64,000 bases of DNA, taken from positions 496,001 to 560,000 of the forward strand of contig JARGXX010000093.1 of NCBI GenBank assembly GCA_030374765.1, in the 5' to 3' direction. Of the stretch, positions 39,542 to 52,592 are shown one piece after another. Within the stretch, counting starts at the first letter, position 1; each line of letters opens with the position of its first letter. Below the pieces are notes generated by a model. It was not told the origin of the DNA, did no database searches, and saw only the letters and a list, made by a program, of their open reading frames with translations. This DNA comes from Agarophyton chilense. Taxonomy: Eukaryota > Rhodophyta > Florideophyceae > Gracilariales > Gracilariaceae. Both the position numbers and the translations under genes were made by a program.

Positions 39542-39861
39542 TGAATTCCTCTCGCAGTTGCAGGAAGACTGTACTGCAGAGAAAAAAGCAAGTTGTCGTC
39601 GCCGTCCCCAGTATATATTTCTACACTCTGAAGGAATCAATGCCTGAAAGATTATGACAATGAACATGTCCTTTCATCCTCACCCGTTGCTGACATGGCT
39701 CTATCGATCCTCTTTCTTGCTCTACGAAGCCGTTCGGTTAGCACCATACGGGTATCATCCATATTTTTCTCTGACCTGCTACTAGACATCCTCCCAATTT
39801 GATGAATAATCTTGGCTTCAAGCTCCATTAAACTGATAACTGTTCATGCAACTTTAGTTAC

Positions 39862-40569
39862 TCACTCAAGTTTCAATTTAATCGGATCAGATGCACTCAC
39901 GGAGCTAGCATTTGTTATGACAATAAGCTGTGGGGTGCTGCTTGTTTCCACAATTTCAGAAATGGCTGCGGCTAACGAGGATATTCCTTCATCTCGACGC
40001 CGTTTGCGTGCAGAAGACCTGTTGGGTGGCAACGAATTTCTGTTTCCATCAATGCTGGCTAGTACAGCCTCGATCCGAGCATTTTTCAGAATGTCTCTGG
40101 TACGAGAATCGAGGCTAGGGTGATTGTAAAACACGCATTGTATACACGAAACGGTATTGTCCCCATTAGTGAATGAAGGGAAAGCGTCGGGGTCACTTTG
40201 TCCTGGTGTTTGGTAATTCTCGCTTGCAGTGGTGTATAAAGAACGCAGTTTCGACCAGCGTTTCTTTATTGTTGTGCCATTCCGAACGTGTGGGTGGAGA
40301 GATGGGTCAAACTGACCCAAGAGGTCTTCTGTGACTGTGATATTCCACTGGAGACTGTAGAGATCTCGGTGCAGTTTGTATCCACATAAATAACCGCGGA
40401 AAGCGGGTGTCACCTTGCGAGCGACGGTTCTTAGATAAGAAGGGAGTGTGCGAAAAGCAGCCAGGTGTGCCTGAACAGTGGGGATAATACGTGTATTCAC
40501 GAGGCGGTTGTCCAGATGCGGCGGTACGTAATGCACACTAGATCGGCTCGAAAACCTTTGCGACAACAC
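39862..40569 (-). CDS. Myb/SANT-like (trihelix) protein, probable PIF/Harbinger second ORF
   Basis: This 235-residue ORF faces the transposase remnant. The centre (about residues 70-125) resembles a trihelix or Myb/SANT-like domain: TVTEDLLGQFDPSLHPHV, then a basic TTIKKRWSKLRSLYTTASEN with the Trp of helix 3. A spacer rich in Ser and Pro follows (DAFPSFTNGD). Near residue 190 is a basic cluster ARKRRRDE, likely a nuclear localisation signal, then a helical tail. In PIF/Harbinger elements such a protein binds the element ends and helps carry the transposase into the nucleus. The frame is open, whereas its transposase partner is broken. Beyond the stop the same frame reads on (SLMELEAKIIHQIGR) with further stops, so the C-terminus may be truncated. 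Confidence 0.55.
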   Translation of the reverse strand: MLSQRFSSRSSVHYVPPHLDNRLVNTRIIPTVQAHLAAFRTLPSYLRTVARKVTPAFRGYLCGYKLHRDLYSLQWNITVTEDLLGQFDPSLHPHVRNGTTIKKRWSKLRSLYTTASENYQTPGQSDPDAFPSFTNGDNTVSCIQCVFYNHPSLDSRTRDILKNARIEAVLASIDGNRNSLPPNRSSARKRRRDEGISSLAAAISEIVETSSTPQLIVITNASSVSASDPIKLKLE

Positions 40570-41049
40570 AAATAACCAGGTAACACTAGAGAAAACAACA
40601 AAGAAACATCACACACACACGCAGAAAGCTGTAGAAAAAGGGCGGTAAATGCGCAACAGTAGAGGGTATCCTCGGAACAAGAGCTACAGATCAGAACGGT
40701 TACGAACTGATGCTCTAGGTGTTCTTTTGTGGTAAACCACTTTAGGATTTCTAGGACTCACCAAGATGATGTTTAGGTTGATTGGTTGCTGGTTGGCCAT
40801 CCGCCGTCCTCACATGGGCCTTGCGCCCTTTATTGTGCCAAGAGGCAAAGCAAGTACTGTACGGTAATGCATAGACGTAGCTTGCCACTACAAAATTATC
40901 TAAATAATACCAAATTAAATATTTGGTGATGGTACCTTACAGTGTACACTAAATACAGTACTTCCTAATTAAATATCTTCTGCCCAAAACATTCCATGAA
41001 GTAATTCTTCTCATAACTTCTCGTAATCGAGTATAGCCCAAGCAATAGC
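40570..41049. other. Spacer with short AC repeat
   Basis: A (CA) microsatellite lies at about 40607-40620. Otherwise AT-rich and featureless; the end of the Harbinger element probably lies here but its inverted repeat was not found. Confidence 0.35.
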
Positions 41050-42155
41050 TTATGAATGCCGTATCGCGACATCGTTGTATTTTCGAACGGTCGAACTCAG
41101 GTGCATCAAGAATGCTAAAGTGACTCCATTAACTGGCTCCGAAGACCAGGCTACGAAACCAGTAGAGTTAAAGAGTTCCAGAAACTCATTTACAAAATGG
41201 TCTTGCCTACCGGCGTCTAATTCTGCCATTGTTTCGATGCGCTGGTACATCCGCTACACGGTAGTCTGATGCCGATAGTCTGAAATAAAGTGGCACAGTC
41301 CCGCCGTTTCGTGCTTTGTCCAATTCATTGCTCTACCACGCCTTCCACCAACTCGAGCTGCATCAGTAGCAAACGAAGTATCAACGCATCGTTGATCTTC
41401 ACATTCCAATGCTAGAGTTTCGATATGCCCACATTCGGACACACCTGCTTGCAACAGCCGAGATGCTAAAATTGCCATCGTGCCAGATCCAGAAAATCCT
41501 ATTGGTCACAGTGCAGAAGAAAGTAGAGGTTGCGGTAGTATTATTGGTTGGGTCTGGAACTGAGCGGGAGCGGCTTTGAGGGAAAACATCTAGCTCTTCA
41601 TCGGCATCAACTGTCGCTCCAGTTTCTGGGAAGCTCAAATCGTTTGCGTCGTTGCTCTTAGTCACAACGAGAGCGTTAGTAGCTTGCGTTTGTTGCCTCC
41701 CATCACAGGAGCTGCTGTGAGCATTGGGTATAACCCCTGTTCAAACAGCGACATTTGCGCGTTTTCGACGAGGTGGTTGCGGCGGGGCGACAACTATGTG
41801 CTCTAGAAACGCCGATTTTAATCCGTGTAGGCGGGTATGTTGGCATGCTTTCTGCGTTTATCCAACTTGCGGATGGTCTGCTGTCTGTGAAAATGTCATC
41901 CTGACTGCGTTTGTCGCTCTCAGTGTGATCGTTGTCATGACGGTGATGGCCATCATGAGGTTTTTGTATGTCATGTGGGTGTACAACGTCGTTAAGATGA
42001 TGGTCATCGGAAGGGCGATGATCATAGCAGTTTTCAGTACGATGGTTTTGGGCATCGCAGATTGGCCTAGATGGTTTGTTGTTCTGAGCGTTTTTGTACA
42101 CCCAAGAGGGAGAGGATCTACCCCTTGGATGTCTCGGACGTGTATGTGGCGTCAC
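41050..42155 (-). pseudogene. Decayed coding region, possible Myb/SANT-like remnant
   Basis: Several minus-strand frames here appear to be pieces of one or two genes. The block around 41340-41050 reads MNWTKHETAGLCHFISDYRH, then after a stop RMYQRIETMAELDAGRQDHFV, a pattern seen in Myb/SANT-like DNA-binding proteins. Upstream (41665-41399) is an acidic segment (VDADEELDVFPQS). Further upstream (42155-41703) is a His/Asp-rich low-complexity stretch. The pieces lie in at least two different frames. It could be another transposon-associated DNA-binding gene or a broken host gene. Confidence 0.35.
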
Positions 42156-42179
42156 TAATTGACGCCAAAAGAGGCAGAG

Positions 42180-42640
42180 CGAAAGAGGTTAGAAATGCTA
42201 CACGGATGAAGGAGAGGTGACGGTGGCGCTTAGGGTGACGGTGACGGTAAGATGAGGGTAAAGATGGGGTGATGTAGAGGATTGATTGAAGGTAAGCTGC
42301 GAAGAGAGAGCGTCAGGCTGAGGAGAGGGACAGGGTGAAGCTGAATATGACTCTGAAGATTTCTTGACATTAAAGCTGAGAAGAAACAGTGATGCTTAGG
42401 ATTGGGTGACGCTGAGCATAACGGTGACTGCGACGCTGAGGACGGGTGACGCTAAGAGTAACGGTGACTGCGACGCTGAGGACGGGGTGAGAATGTTTCG
42501 AGGATGTGAAACTGTCGATGGGGTGATGAAATAGTTGAGAAGGGGGAGAGTGATGCTTAAGATAGGGTGACGTTGAAGGTAAAGCTGCCTGAGAATGAAG
42601 GTGACGATAACGCTGCGGGCGGAGGTTAGGATATGGTTAT
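42180..42640. repeat. GTGACG-rich minisatellite-like region
   Basis: The region is built from degenerate GGTGACG/GATGCT words. The clearest part is a tandem pair of 40-bp units at 42404-42443 and 42444-42483 (GGGTGACGCT...GCTGAGGAC), which differ at three positions. It ends about 15 bp before the 445-bp repeat. Confidence 0.7.
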
Positions 42641-42652
42641 GGTGAACCCGGT

Positions 42653-43097
42653 TGTAACGCAATGACTGTTGGGTCAGCGTACGGGTCTCGACCGGTGGTA
42701 GCGTGGTAGAGCGGGTCGTAAGGTTCGAATTCTTGATGGCGGCATTCCCAGAGTACTTGGTGCAATAGGCTGGCGTTTACTGCGTAGCCCCGCAGGTTGA
42801 AGCTACGGAAACGATGGCCTGAAGACCAATTGGTGGAACAAATATGCCAATAGGGGTTATGTAGTATCCTAACGGTGCCTAGCTAACTCTAAGGGAGAAG
42901 CGTCACTCGAGCCAAGTAAATAGTACTGGCGAGGCGCTGGGATCTCCATGGCTTTGTAATGCTAATCTATTACACTAATAAAAAAAATTAATAATCTACA
43001 TGAGTCCACCTGAGGTCGACCTGTCCACGTGGCGTCTGTATGATCGTTCAGGGCCCAGCGGATTATAGGGCTCAACGGTTATCATCGCTGCATCACA
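42653..43097 (+). repeat. 445-bp dispersed repeat, copy 2
   Basis: This is the second copy of the repeat at 28096-28540, equal in length and orientation. The tRNA-like head is present with GGTTCGAATTC, one change from a perfect B box. It abuts the start of the copia gag region at 43098, so it could be mistaken for that element's LTR. I see no matching sequence after the copia coding region, and gag similarity begins without a leader. Confidence 0.65.
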
Positions 43098-46000
43098 ATA
43101 ACTTCTACTCCTGGAAATTCAGAATGATGAACTATCTCAAGAAGAAAAACTACAGGAACGTCGTGATTGGAAGTGAAGGAGACTCGACAGCAAACGAAAA
43201 AGCTTTAATAGATATCAACCTTTCCGTCGATGATAATCAAATTGTCCATGTTGAATCTGCCACTAATGGAACAGAAGCTTGGAATGCATTGTCAGAAGCT
43301 TATGAAAACGAAGGAATGGCTTGAAAAATGGACTTCGAAGAAATTTTTATTTCAAAGAGACTAAATAAGGGAGATTCAGCAAAACAACACATTGAAGATC
43401 TGAAGCGTTTAAAAACCAGATTGCACCAACTTGGAGGTCAAAAACCGAAAGAAGAGTATGTTATGCGTCTACTACGAAGTTTTCCAAAATCGTATGGAGG
43501 TTTTGTAGTAACGTTGGAAAACATGGCAGAAAATTTTAGTATCGAAGAAGATCAACTCCAGAATTCTACTAGAGGAGTCCAAAAAAATTATTCTTCAGAG
43601 AATGCAAAATCTGGAAACCTGTTACGGGGAAAATAGAACAAACGGAAAACACTATTTCCGTTTTAATGCCATTATTGTCAGAAGAAAGGACATAAAATAG
43701 CAGACAGCAGACTTCGAAAAAGGAACAATCATAGTTCAGAAAATAATTCTTCGTCGAGTAATCAGCAGAATGAAAGGATGGATAATTCGACCAGAAATTC
43801 ATCACATTTTCTATTGACCGAACAGAACGTAGAAAAATTATCTGGAACTTGGTATATAAACTCTGGGGCATCATTTCACATGACGAACGACAAAGAATGG
43901 TTTATGGAAGGAACTGTCAGGAATATCAACTCTGTAAGTATACGACTTGGAAATGGATCAAGTGCATTCTCCCACAAAGAAGAAGATATATCGATGGAAA
44001 TTTATATTCATGGACAGAAAAGCACTATAACAGTTCATAATGTGCTTTTTGTTCCTGAAATCGCAATGAATATTATTTCTATTGGACAAATTGACGAACG
44101 TGGTCACTCAGTGGAATTCAAAAATGGATGGTGCCGGGTATTCTTAAAAGAAACAAATGAAACACTGCCTCAAGTAAAGACAGAAAACTCAACATACAGT
44201 TTCAGAAGCATGAGAAAAAAACATATAAAAGCATTATGCATATGCCGCAATATCTAATGACTATGAACTGTAACACGCCAGATTGGGACACGCTGGGGAA
44301 ACAGTTTTAAAACAAAAGGTTTCAAAGAAAACAGCAAACGGAATCCCTGAAGCTCTAAAGGACAAAATTAGGGACACCTGCAAGGGTTGCGTTCTTGGAA
44401 GAATGGTTTCAAAATCGTTCAAACCACTTGGAAAAATCACTCCAAAGACCAGCTCAGGCTGATTCACACGGATTTTTGTGGACTAATGAGCACGAAATCG
44501 AAAGCAGGAAATTTTTATTTTATAACATTCACAGATGACTACACCAGAAAATCATTTGTTTATTTTATGAGAAGCAAAGATGAAGTCACAGCAAAAATTA
44601 CGAATTTCATGACAATGATCGAGAAACAAACAGACCTGTCTGTGAAACGGATTCGAAACGATAGAGGTGATGAGTATATTTCTGAAAAACTACAGACATT
44701 TTTAAAGAAGAAAGGAATTATTCAAGAGCTAACAGCAGCTCACGAGCCACAACAAAATGGAATTGCCGAGGCGATTAATCGAAGACTATATGAAAAAGCT
44801 CGATGCATGCTGTACTATCAAGGTTTACCTGAAGGATTTTGGGAAGAGGCATTTCAAACTGCAAAGGCGTTAAGGAACTTTATGCCAACGAAAATTCTGG
44901 GAGACATGAGTCTTTTTGAAAAATGGTCTGCAAGCAAACCAAACATTTCTCATTTTCGTGTTTTTGGATGAAAAGCGTTTGTTTTTATTACAAAAGACAA
45001 GAGAAGGAAATAGGATCCAAAAGCCAAATTATGTACTTTTCTCGGATATGAAGGAAACAACTACCGATTCATGGATGATAAGACAAAGAAACTCGTCGTG
45101 AGTGCGAACGCTAAATTTCAAGAAATACCGGATACAAGGAAATTTGAGATTGAAGTAAGAACGGACAACGATATTCAGAATCAGGAAGAAACGCACCCAA
45201 TACCATCAGAAAATATTCAAGAGCAACATGACGTTCACGAAGACAATGAATAAAATATTGACGAAGTTCCCAGACATTCAAAAAGAATCAGAAAACAGTC
45301 TACATCTCTAACTTACGAACATGCTGATGAAAATGAGGAAACTTCACAAGAAGCAGTAATGATGCTGGCTAATGAGACAGAACCGAAAACATACAATGAT
45401 GCAATCATAGGACCGGCTAAAAATAATTGGAAGAGTGCAATGGAAAAAGAAATGACTTCTTTACAAGAAAACCAAACATGGAAACTGGTTCAAGTCTCAC
45501 CGAACATGAGATTACTTTCTCCAAGATGGGTAAATAAACTCAAGCCGAAGACTGGAAATCAAGACAGAATACTCAAAGCTTTGCTGGTATGCAGAAGGTA
45601 TCAACAAAATACGGGTTTGACTATTTCGAGACATATGCATCTGTTGTGAGAATGGCATCTCTTCGGACCATGCTGGCAGTTGTATTACAAAGCAAAATGA
45701 ACATATGCCAAATGGATGTAAAGACTGCCTTCTTAAATGGAATAATTGAGGAAGAACTCTTTATGTACCAGCCTGAAGGTTATATTGATACAAAAAATCC
45801 AACTCATGTATGCAAACTTGAGAAATCAATTTATGGACTGAAACAGGCACCAAGAGCATGGTACAAGGTACTTAGCAAAGTGTTGGACACTATGAACTTT
45901 AAAAGATCCCATGCCGACAGTGGAATCTTTATCGGACATATTCAAGTCAACATTATCTATATTGCCCTATATGTAGATGATTTGGTAATGGCATGCTGTG

Positions 46001-47190
46001 ATAAGGATATTCGGGATATGGTTAAAAATCGACTTAGCTCGACATTCAAAATGAAAGACCTACGAAAAAATCGTCATGTTTTGGGAATTGAAATCGAGAA
46101 CAGCCAAGAGAAAGGACATATGAAACTTGCACAATCATATTATGCGAGAACGATTTTTAATCGATTCAATATTGAGTCGAGCAAAGAATTTAATACGCCC
46201 ATGGAAGTAAATATAATTCTTCGAAAGAAAGATAAGAAGGAAATGAATATTGAAAATATCCCGTACAAAGAATTTATCGGCTCTTTGATGTACTTGATGC
46301 TGGGAACAAGACCAGACTTGGCTTATGCTATTGGGGTACTCAGCCAGTTTTCTGAAAATCATTCGATGGAGCATTGGAAAGCCTGCATACGAATGTTGAG
46401 GTATGTCCAGAAGACAAAGGATTCCTTCTTTCTATATACAAGAGATGATACACCCAAAGTAACATGGTACAGTGATGCAAGTTGGGGAAATACAGAAGAA
46501 CGAAAATCTATCTCTGGATTTGGGACTTACTATGGAAAATGACTTCTATCATGGAGCAGCAAAAAGCAGAATACTGTTGCTCTGTCATCCACTGAAGCCA
46601 ATCTAATGGCTCTATCTGCGACTGTGAAAGAAGGAAAATGGATTTCAAAATTATTGTATGACTTTACATCTGAAATTATCACCCCTTTCCAAATCTTTGT
46701 TTACAATCAGTCTACGATTGCCATATCTAAAAACGAAGGCAGTCATGGAAAGACCAAACATATATCTATAAGATATTTTTATGTTCAAGAATGCTTGAAG
46801 AATGGAGAGCTGGTTATTGAGTATTTTCGAACAGAAGATATGGCAGCTGATATTTTCACGAAGTCACTAAAAATAATCAAGCACTGGAATTTCGTGAATA
46901 TGCTTGGGTTGAGGCAGTTATCAAGTTGAAGAATAGTGGTGTAGAAATCTTTAGAAGGTCTAAAGGAAACAACTAGAAACTTTTCTATGAATTAGAACTG
47001 TGTAGAAGCATCTAGAAGCTTTCATAGAACATTTATTGTCTAAAACCTAAGAACTATATTAAAAGAAATTCTATGGGTCTAGAACAAAGTAGAAGTGCTT
47101 TAGAACACTATAAAAGAATAGGAGAATAAATACTGAGTCTCGAAAAACGAACTCAATTCTACACTTCACCAAGTCATCCGCGTTCTAATT
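43098..47190 (+). mobile_element. Ty1/copia retrotransposon fossil
   Basis: This is a broken Ty1/copia element on the plus strand. Parts in order: gag about 43100-43620 (NFYSWKFRMMNYL), a CCHC knuckle near 43665-43710, protease near 43850 (INSGASFHM), integrase about 44380-44970 (HTDFCGLM, ITFTDDYTR), reverse transcriptase about 45590-46100 (YVDDLVMAC near 45970), and RNase H to about 46900 ending with the usual ADIFTKSL. Sequence after 46930, with repeated CTAGAAG-type words and a TATAAAAG near 47110, is probably the 3' LTR. The coding region has about eight to ten breaks. No second LTR copy is available for dating; conserved codons suggest moderate age. Confidence 0.88.
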
Positions 47191-47700
47191 GTATTCCCTA
47201 CGTCAGTTGTCTGTTCTTGTTGTTACATTTGTGTTGTCTGGTTAACGGTATTATTTTTGCAAAGAAATTAAAAAATTTTGAATGATTTGAATGAGTCCTT
47301 GATGTTGTCTTTCGCCGGCTTCAATACGTGGCTTCGAAAGGTCTGGCGCCCGCGGAACCGTTGCAAGCAGACGGTGTCTTCGTCTTTTCTTAAGAAAGAG
47401 AACGGACTTTTCCAAGAATCGGTAGAATCGCAATATACCCGTACTGGTGATCAAAATGTCTGATTGTTAAGTTTTTTCCGTCCGTTTCCACACGGTTCTC
47501 TGTATTTCAGAGCGAAACACATTCGTCTCCTCGCATGATTTTTTTCCGCTTGTCTCATTGCGCTTTTGATTGCGTCTGCCCTTACCAGATTGTTTGGTGA
47601 TGGTAAAATTCGGGCTGGTCACGAGAAAATTTCGAAAACACTAAGTATTGGACATGCTCCTTTGGGGCCCATAGTAATTATGTGAGAATACAGCGCTATT
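47191..47700. other. Spacer
   Basis: No gene recognised. Confidence 0.35.
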
Positions 47701-49000
47701 TGCAATCAATAATTGTTTCCTGTGCTTTGAAAGTCCGATTTCAGTTTCTTTAACGTAGTACGTAGCGGTCCGTGGTATCTTTGTACGTGGGAAACTGTCG
47801 CTAGAATCTCAATAGGTGCATAGTATATCCTTATTCCAAATGACATCGCCCTTCCTGCGAATTTCTTGTAGACGATGTTACGGCCTAGGTCGATGCGTGA
47901 AAAAAGTCCGGTGGTCCTTCGTAGACATAAAGCTAACACCTGGTATATTCTTTCCAAACTGTTTCGATATCGACTTTGTTCAAGAATTATGCGGCAGAAA
48001 AATGTGTGGGTTGTCATAAGATATGCAAGACGGGGTTTCCATTGATCTACATGATATCGATGGCGACATTATGAGTGAAGACTCTAACTTCCTATCCGAC
48101 CGGCCGCATGATTCGGCGGGGCTTTCGTGCCCGTGTAGAGCATGTTTTGCATCTTTGTATTATGTCTTCGATTACAGCTCGTAGCTCTAGAGTCTGCTCA
48201 TTTTGCCTCTTACTTCATAGAAGATTGTGATAGATGGCTACACTAGGATGCAAAACCGATCTATGAAGTTTGAACAGTTCGCCTTTTGGGTAAAGCGCCT
48301 GCCCTTTGTCCCATTTGTACACCATGAAGTCCTTGATTAGATCCAGTGGCTCGGTCCTTCTACGAAGACCAAACAGTTCTTCCAGAATCTTACATCCCAT
48401 TCTGAAATAAAAAAATCCCACCGGGCAGGAAGTGGTCGAACGTCCCTGTCTACTACGTGAAATGTGACGTCAAACAGATATCAAAGATTTGGGGCTGGTA
48501 TCGAGAGTGTTCTGATGCCAAAATTTTTGAGTGATTCTCCGCTCAATCCTCTTCCTCTCGTTGATTTTCTTTGAATTCTAATCGGCAAGTCAATTTCTCT
48601 GCAGTAGAGAAATTATTGTCGGAGAATGATGAGACTTTTCCTGTTGGCTTCCGTATCGATAATGATCCCTCGAAAGTGATCATTTTTAGCTTCCTCTTTG
48701 AGAAGTTCGGTATTGAAGTTTTTCATCTTCTTCTTTTCATCTACGTAAACGCGCCCGATTATAAGAACGAATTGTTGCCAACGTTGATTTAATTTCTTTA
48801 TTGATAGAGATAGATTCAGCAAGCATTGCATGGATTTCAGAGCAAAAATCAGACTCAAATATCTCTGCGTCCTCACTGAAGCTATCAGAAAGTAAGAAAA
48901 GTTTACCGATTTCGGCTGCCAAATAAATAAGCATGGCTCTGATCATGCATTTGGAGAGTCTTTCTGACCTAATGGTAGCTGTGATTGTCTTTGGCGAGCT
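47701..49000 (-). mobile_element. Copia-like retroelement fossil (protease and integrase parts)
   Basis: On the minus strand this old fossil shows a protease-like block near 48670 (GIIIDTEANRKS), a pre-integrase block near 48250 (LHRSVLHPSVAIYHNLL), and an integrase core at about 47920-47720 containing VQRYHGPLRTTLKK. The same style of integrase occurs in the larger fossil at 53.4-60.06 kb, so the two probably belong to one family. It is heavily broken (more than ten breaks) and no LTRs were recognised. Confidence 0.6.
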
Positions 49001-50699
49001 GGTCCATTCCGAAAACCTTCAACCTTGTATTTTTGCCAGTTTCTTCTTCCAGAAAGCTTAGAGAATATATTCATAGACTCTGAAAGACAATGAATAAGAG
49101 AGCGTTCAGTTGTAGAAACCGAAATCTGGTGCTTGTTTTTCTGGCAGGGTACGTTAACGAGCTCGATCTACTCGATAGAAGTGAGGGATAGGCGTACCCG
49201 GCCTACTCGTATTTTTTCCAAGGCACTGCCGAAACTAGTTCAACTCCGTCCACGGATAATGTAAAGACTCTAAAAGTGAAGTATCAAGCTGGCTGGAAAC
49301 TGTTGCACACCTACTTTCGTTGTATTAGACCAGCCACGCCATTGACTAAGACACCCTGGCACTGAGAAATACGAAGCAACGCGCCAAAGAAACTGAAAAG
49401 GCTTAGTGAACTGGTTTAATAAGACCTTTCCCCAATGAGGTACTGTATTGTCCTTGAAAGAAAGACGAACAGCTTTTTATGACGCATTAAACCCTTGCTA
49501 CTCAGGCACTGGTACCCCACCATCGGTAAGAAAACTGGATGACCACCTCCCTGCGGCCGGTTCAATATACTGCAGTTGAAAGTGATACATTCCAAGCCCG
49601 GCGAATCTCGAAGCCGAAATCAAGAAAAGTTTTCTTTCTAGACATATCTGACTGGTCAAAAACCTCTCTTTGTGGGAGCCGTCACAGACTTGACCAAAAC
49701 CATGTTAAAAATATTGGAAGAACTGCAGAATTTGGAGTTTCTTCAGAACTACTGCCAACCTCGGTTCCTTCTTCGGAAAGTGAAGCATTTTTTATGCTAT
49801 TTGAAACTGAGTACTGTCGATATCAATTCACTACGCTGGTTGAAGAGCGAGAATCAACAACCAGGAATAGAGAAAGAGCTTCCCACCGAGTCGAACGGTT
49901 GTACGCCCGCTCGATAAAACGACCTCCATAATATGCGAATAATTTCTTTAAGCATCGTCATATTTCTTCGAAGTTCCCAGTTCTTCAAAGGGATAGGTCG
50001 AGAATAGTCACTCAGTATGAACTGCTCTTCCCCGAAGATCAAACTCGAGTCCGGAAAACTGCATTTTTCTGTGCAAAAAGGACTTCGAACCAGTATCGTT
50101 GTGATTCATGCAACCTAGGACTGGCTGCAGAGGCTTCCAATCTGTCCCTAGCGTATCAAAACGTAATCTTGAACGATAATTCTTAGGATTTCAGATATGG
50201 ATGTTTCCAAGGTCGGTAGGTACCTGAGCCTACACGCTAATAATGGGAGTCTCTTCTGCGAGAGGGGCGTCTTATCTAAAAAATTTAAAGTTGCTCGCGT
50301 CACAAAAGCTTAGCTCCCCAGCTACAACCATCCTTACTAGGATGATGGATTCCAAAGACATAGATTCGGAATCCATAGTGTTTCACGACGTACATGGGTA
50401 CGATCTAATAATATCTGTATCCTGACAAGAGCCATAGTCATGACCAAGATGACTTACGTCCTTTACGATGAACTTGGCGCTGCACACAAATTTTACATCA
50501 CGTGAGTTATCTATCATCAATGTCAGGCTACAAAACCTTCCCACGCTGATGAAAGCTTCTCTCAGGCTGCACACAAACTCAAGACACCTTCGCATAGCAC
50601 ACTTATAAACTAGTCTAGCCTCCGCCGTCGCTTCAGTAAAATGTAGTTAGATCTCCTTCGTCACAATTACTACAGGAACTGCTCCAAATCTGGTAAACA
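49001..50699. other. No recognisable gene
   Basis: A plus-strand open frame at 49539-49931 (130 codons) has no motif I know. The region is likely old mobile DNA beyond recognition. Confidence 0.35.
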
Positions 50700-52400
50700 A
50701 AAATTTGGTACGCCCGAAAATTTGGGAATCATTTTTTTCGGCCGTTGAAATGATGCCGCTGATGCAAACAAAAATCCGATACGGATTGAAGGATATATTC
50801 CTCCCCTAATGAAATTAGAAACCTATTTAGTACAACTGAACTTGCAGATTTCTACGGCAACCAAATTGTGTGTAGATATCACACCCAAAAAGCATAACCC
50901 ACTTGTTGTTCAAACGAATCTGGCTCTCTACGACTATCGGGAGCTTTTTTTCGCGAATGGCGTTGAATTGGTATAGCCTAACAGTTTTCTAACGGGTTTC
51001 TTTGCCAGGTTTGTCAAAACCGCACAACCGTTGGTGAAAAACAAAGTTATGCACTTTTTCTTACCTCAGAAATCTTCCATGTTTCTAACGACCATACCCA
51101 TAGAACAGGTTTTCGAGGTGTCCGAAACTAAGGAACGGGAGGTAGTCACCAAAATTTTGGGTTGAGGCTAAGCTGCTACAGAGAACGAAGAGAAGATCTC
51201 GGATTCAGAGCACGTGGGACCTCAGCAAGTCAAATCTGTGTGATCAGATTGCTAACAAACAGATTTTGTTAAGGAAGTAATGGATTTGAACTTGAAAAAT
51301 GTACCTGAATAGCATCGACACAACCTATAAAAAATATTTAGCGAGTTTACTCCAATGTATGATGATACATTAGGAAATATCGGAGTTACCAAATTTGGTA
51401 TAGATTTAGCTTTTAACACTAGGCCCATCGCCCGAAACCACTACAGAGCAGAAACAATGGTTCAGGAAGACCAGAAAGATTAAAGTTTAGACAATGATAG
51501 GTGCTGGACAGATGGAGCCCGGTCAGTCATGAAGGACCTCACCAATGCTGTAAGTTCCGAAACAGGACGAATCGTAGAAGCTAAGCATCGGTTTTTGACG
51601 CCTAAATGCGGATGCAGTGAAAGATGTATATTTCACAACCTTAATGGGCAAATATATCCACATACTTCGAAAAGTAAATGTGTTCTTCACATTGCATACT
51701 AACTAGTTATACCAGTACTGGGAACATTGAAAAGTTCCAATTTTGGAGAAAGACCGAGAAAAAGCATTTATCTGCCATCAACGCTTGTACCATTTTCGGC
51801 GAATTCTCTTTAGCCTCTTCAACGCCCCTACAACATGTCAAGTTTTAGTTGATATTCTCCTTGATAAGTTCTATTGAACCACGTGTTCAGTGTACCTCGC
51901 TGACATCTTGGTGACCTCGAACAACTACGAGGATCATCTCACTCACGTACAGATTGTTATGATAATTCTGTGTGACGCAGGTATATCATCGAAGCGCAAG
52001 AAGTTTGAGTGTCTCACAAATTTGGGTAGGTATTTGGGTTATATCTTCCGTTCCGGAGTAATTTGATGCAATAGGTGCGGGTTAGATTCTAAATAAAGCT
52101 AAGCATGCGACAACACAGTCGGAACTTCAATCCTTTCTGGGATTTAGCAACGTATACCATTACTTTGTTCCGGAGTTAGCGTATATTGCCACTCCGTTGC
52201 AGAGGCCCACCATCAGAAGACAACCAGTTTAGCCGGAACTATTTGGAGATGCAGAACTATAGTCTTTAACGTCTTTAATTAACGTCGTGATGTCTCCGCC
52301 TATTTAGGCTTTCCCCAAACCTTTGTTACCTTACAACTAGGGTGGTTTCAACTCAAGGAGACAAGAAAAGTAGATATGCTTCCGAGAGTATTATCCCGGA
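50700..52400 (+). mobile_element. Old Ty3/gypsy fossil
   Basis: Plus-strand pieces resemble Ty3/gypsy pol: near 51400 DLAFNTRPIARNHYRAE matches the segment just before reverse transcriptase, and about 51755-52060 matches the reverse transcriptase core (FICHQ, FNAPTT, VYLADILVTSN in place of YLDD, and YLGYIFRSG). It is not the same element as the one at 16-26 kb. It is very old, with many breaks, and no LTRs were found. Confidence 0.65.
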
Positions 52401-52592
52401 AAAGGTAAAAGAAAAGAAGTCAAAAAAAGACGGCAGAAAGACGAAGTGTAATATGTGGAGAGTGTAAATGATAAAATGATTAATATATATGTGGCAGGCA
52501 GGGCCGAAAGTATAAAGAAGTGATATGAGAAAATTAAATGTGTTAAGGCCTATACCGCGATGTAAAGACTGGATGTATGTGTTGCAAACGTT

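Noticed and set aside
28096-43097. A single 15-kb element with the 445-bp repeats as its two LTRs
   Set aside because: The flanks show no matching target duplication, and the sequence between holds unrelated elements in both orientations plus a 5S gene and a host-like gene.
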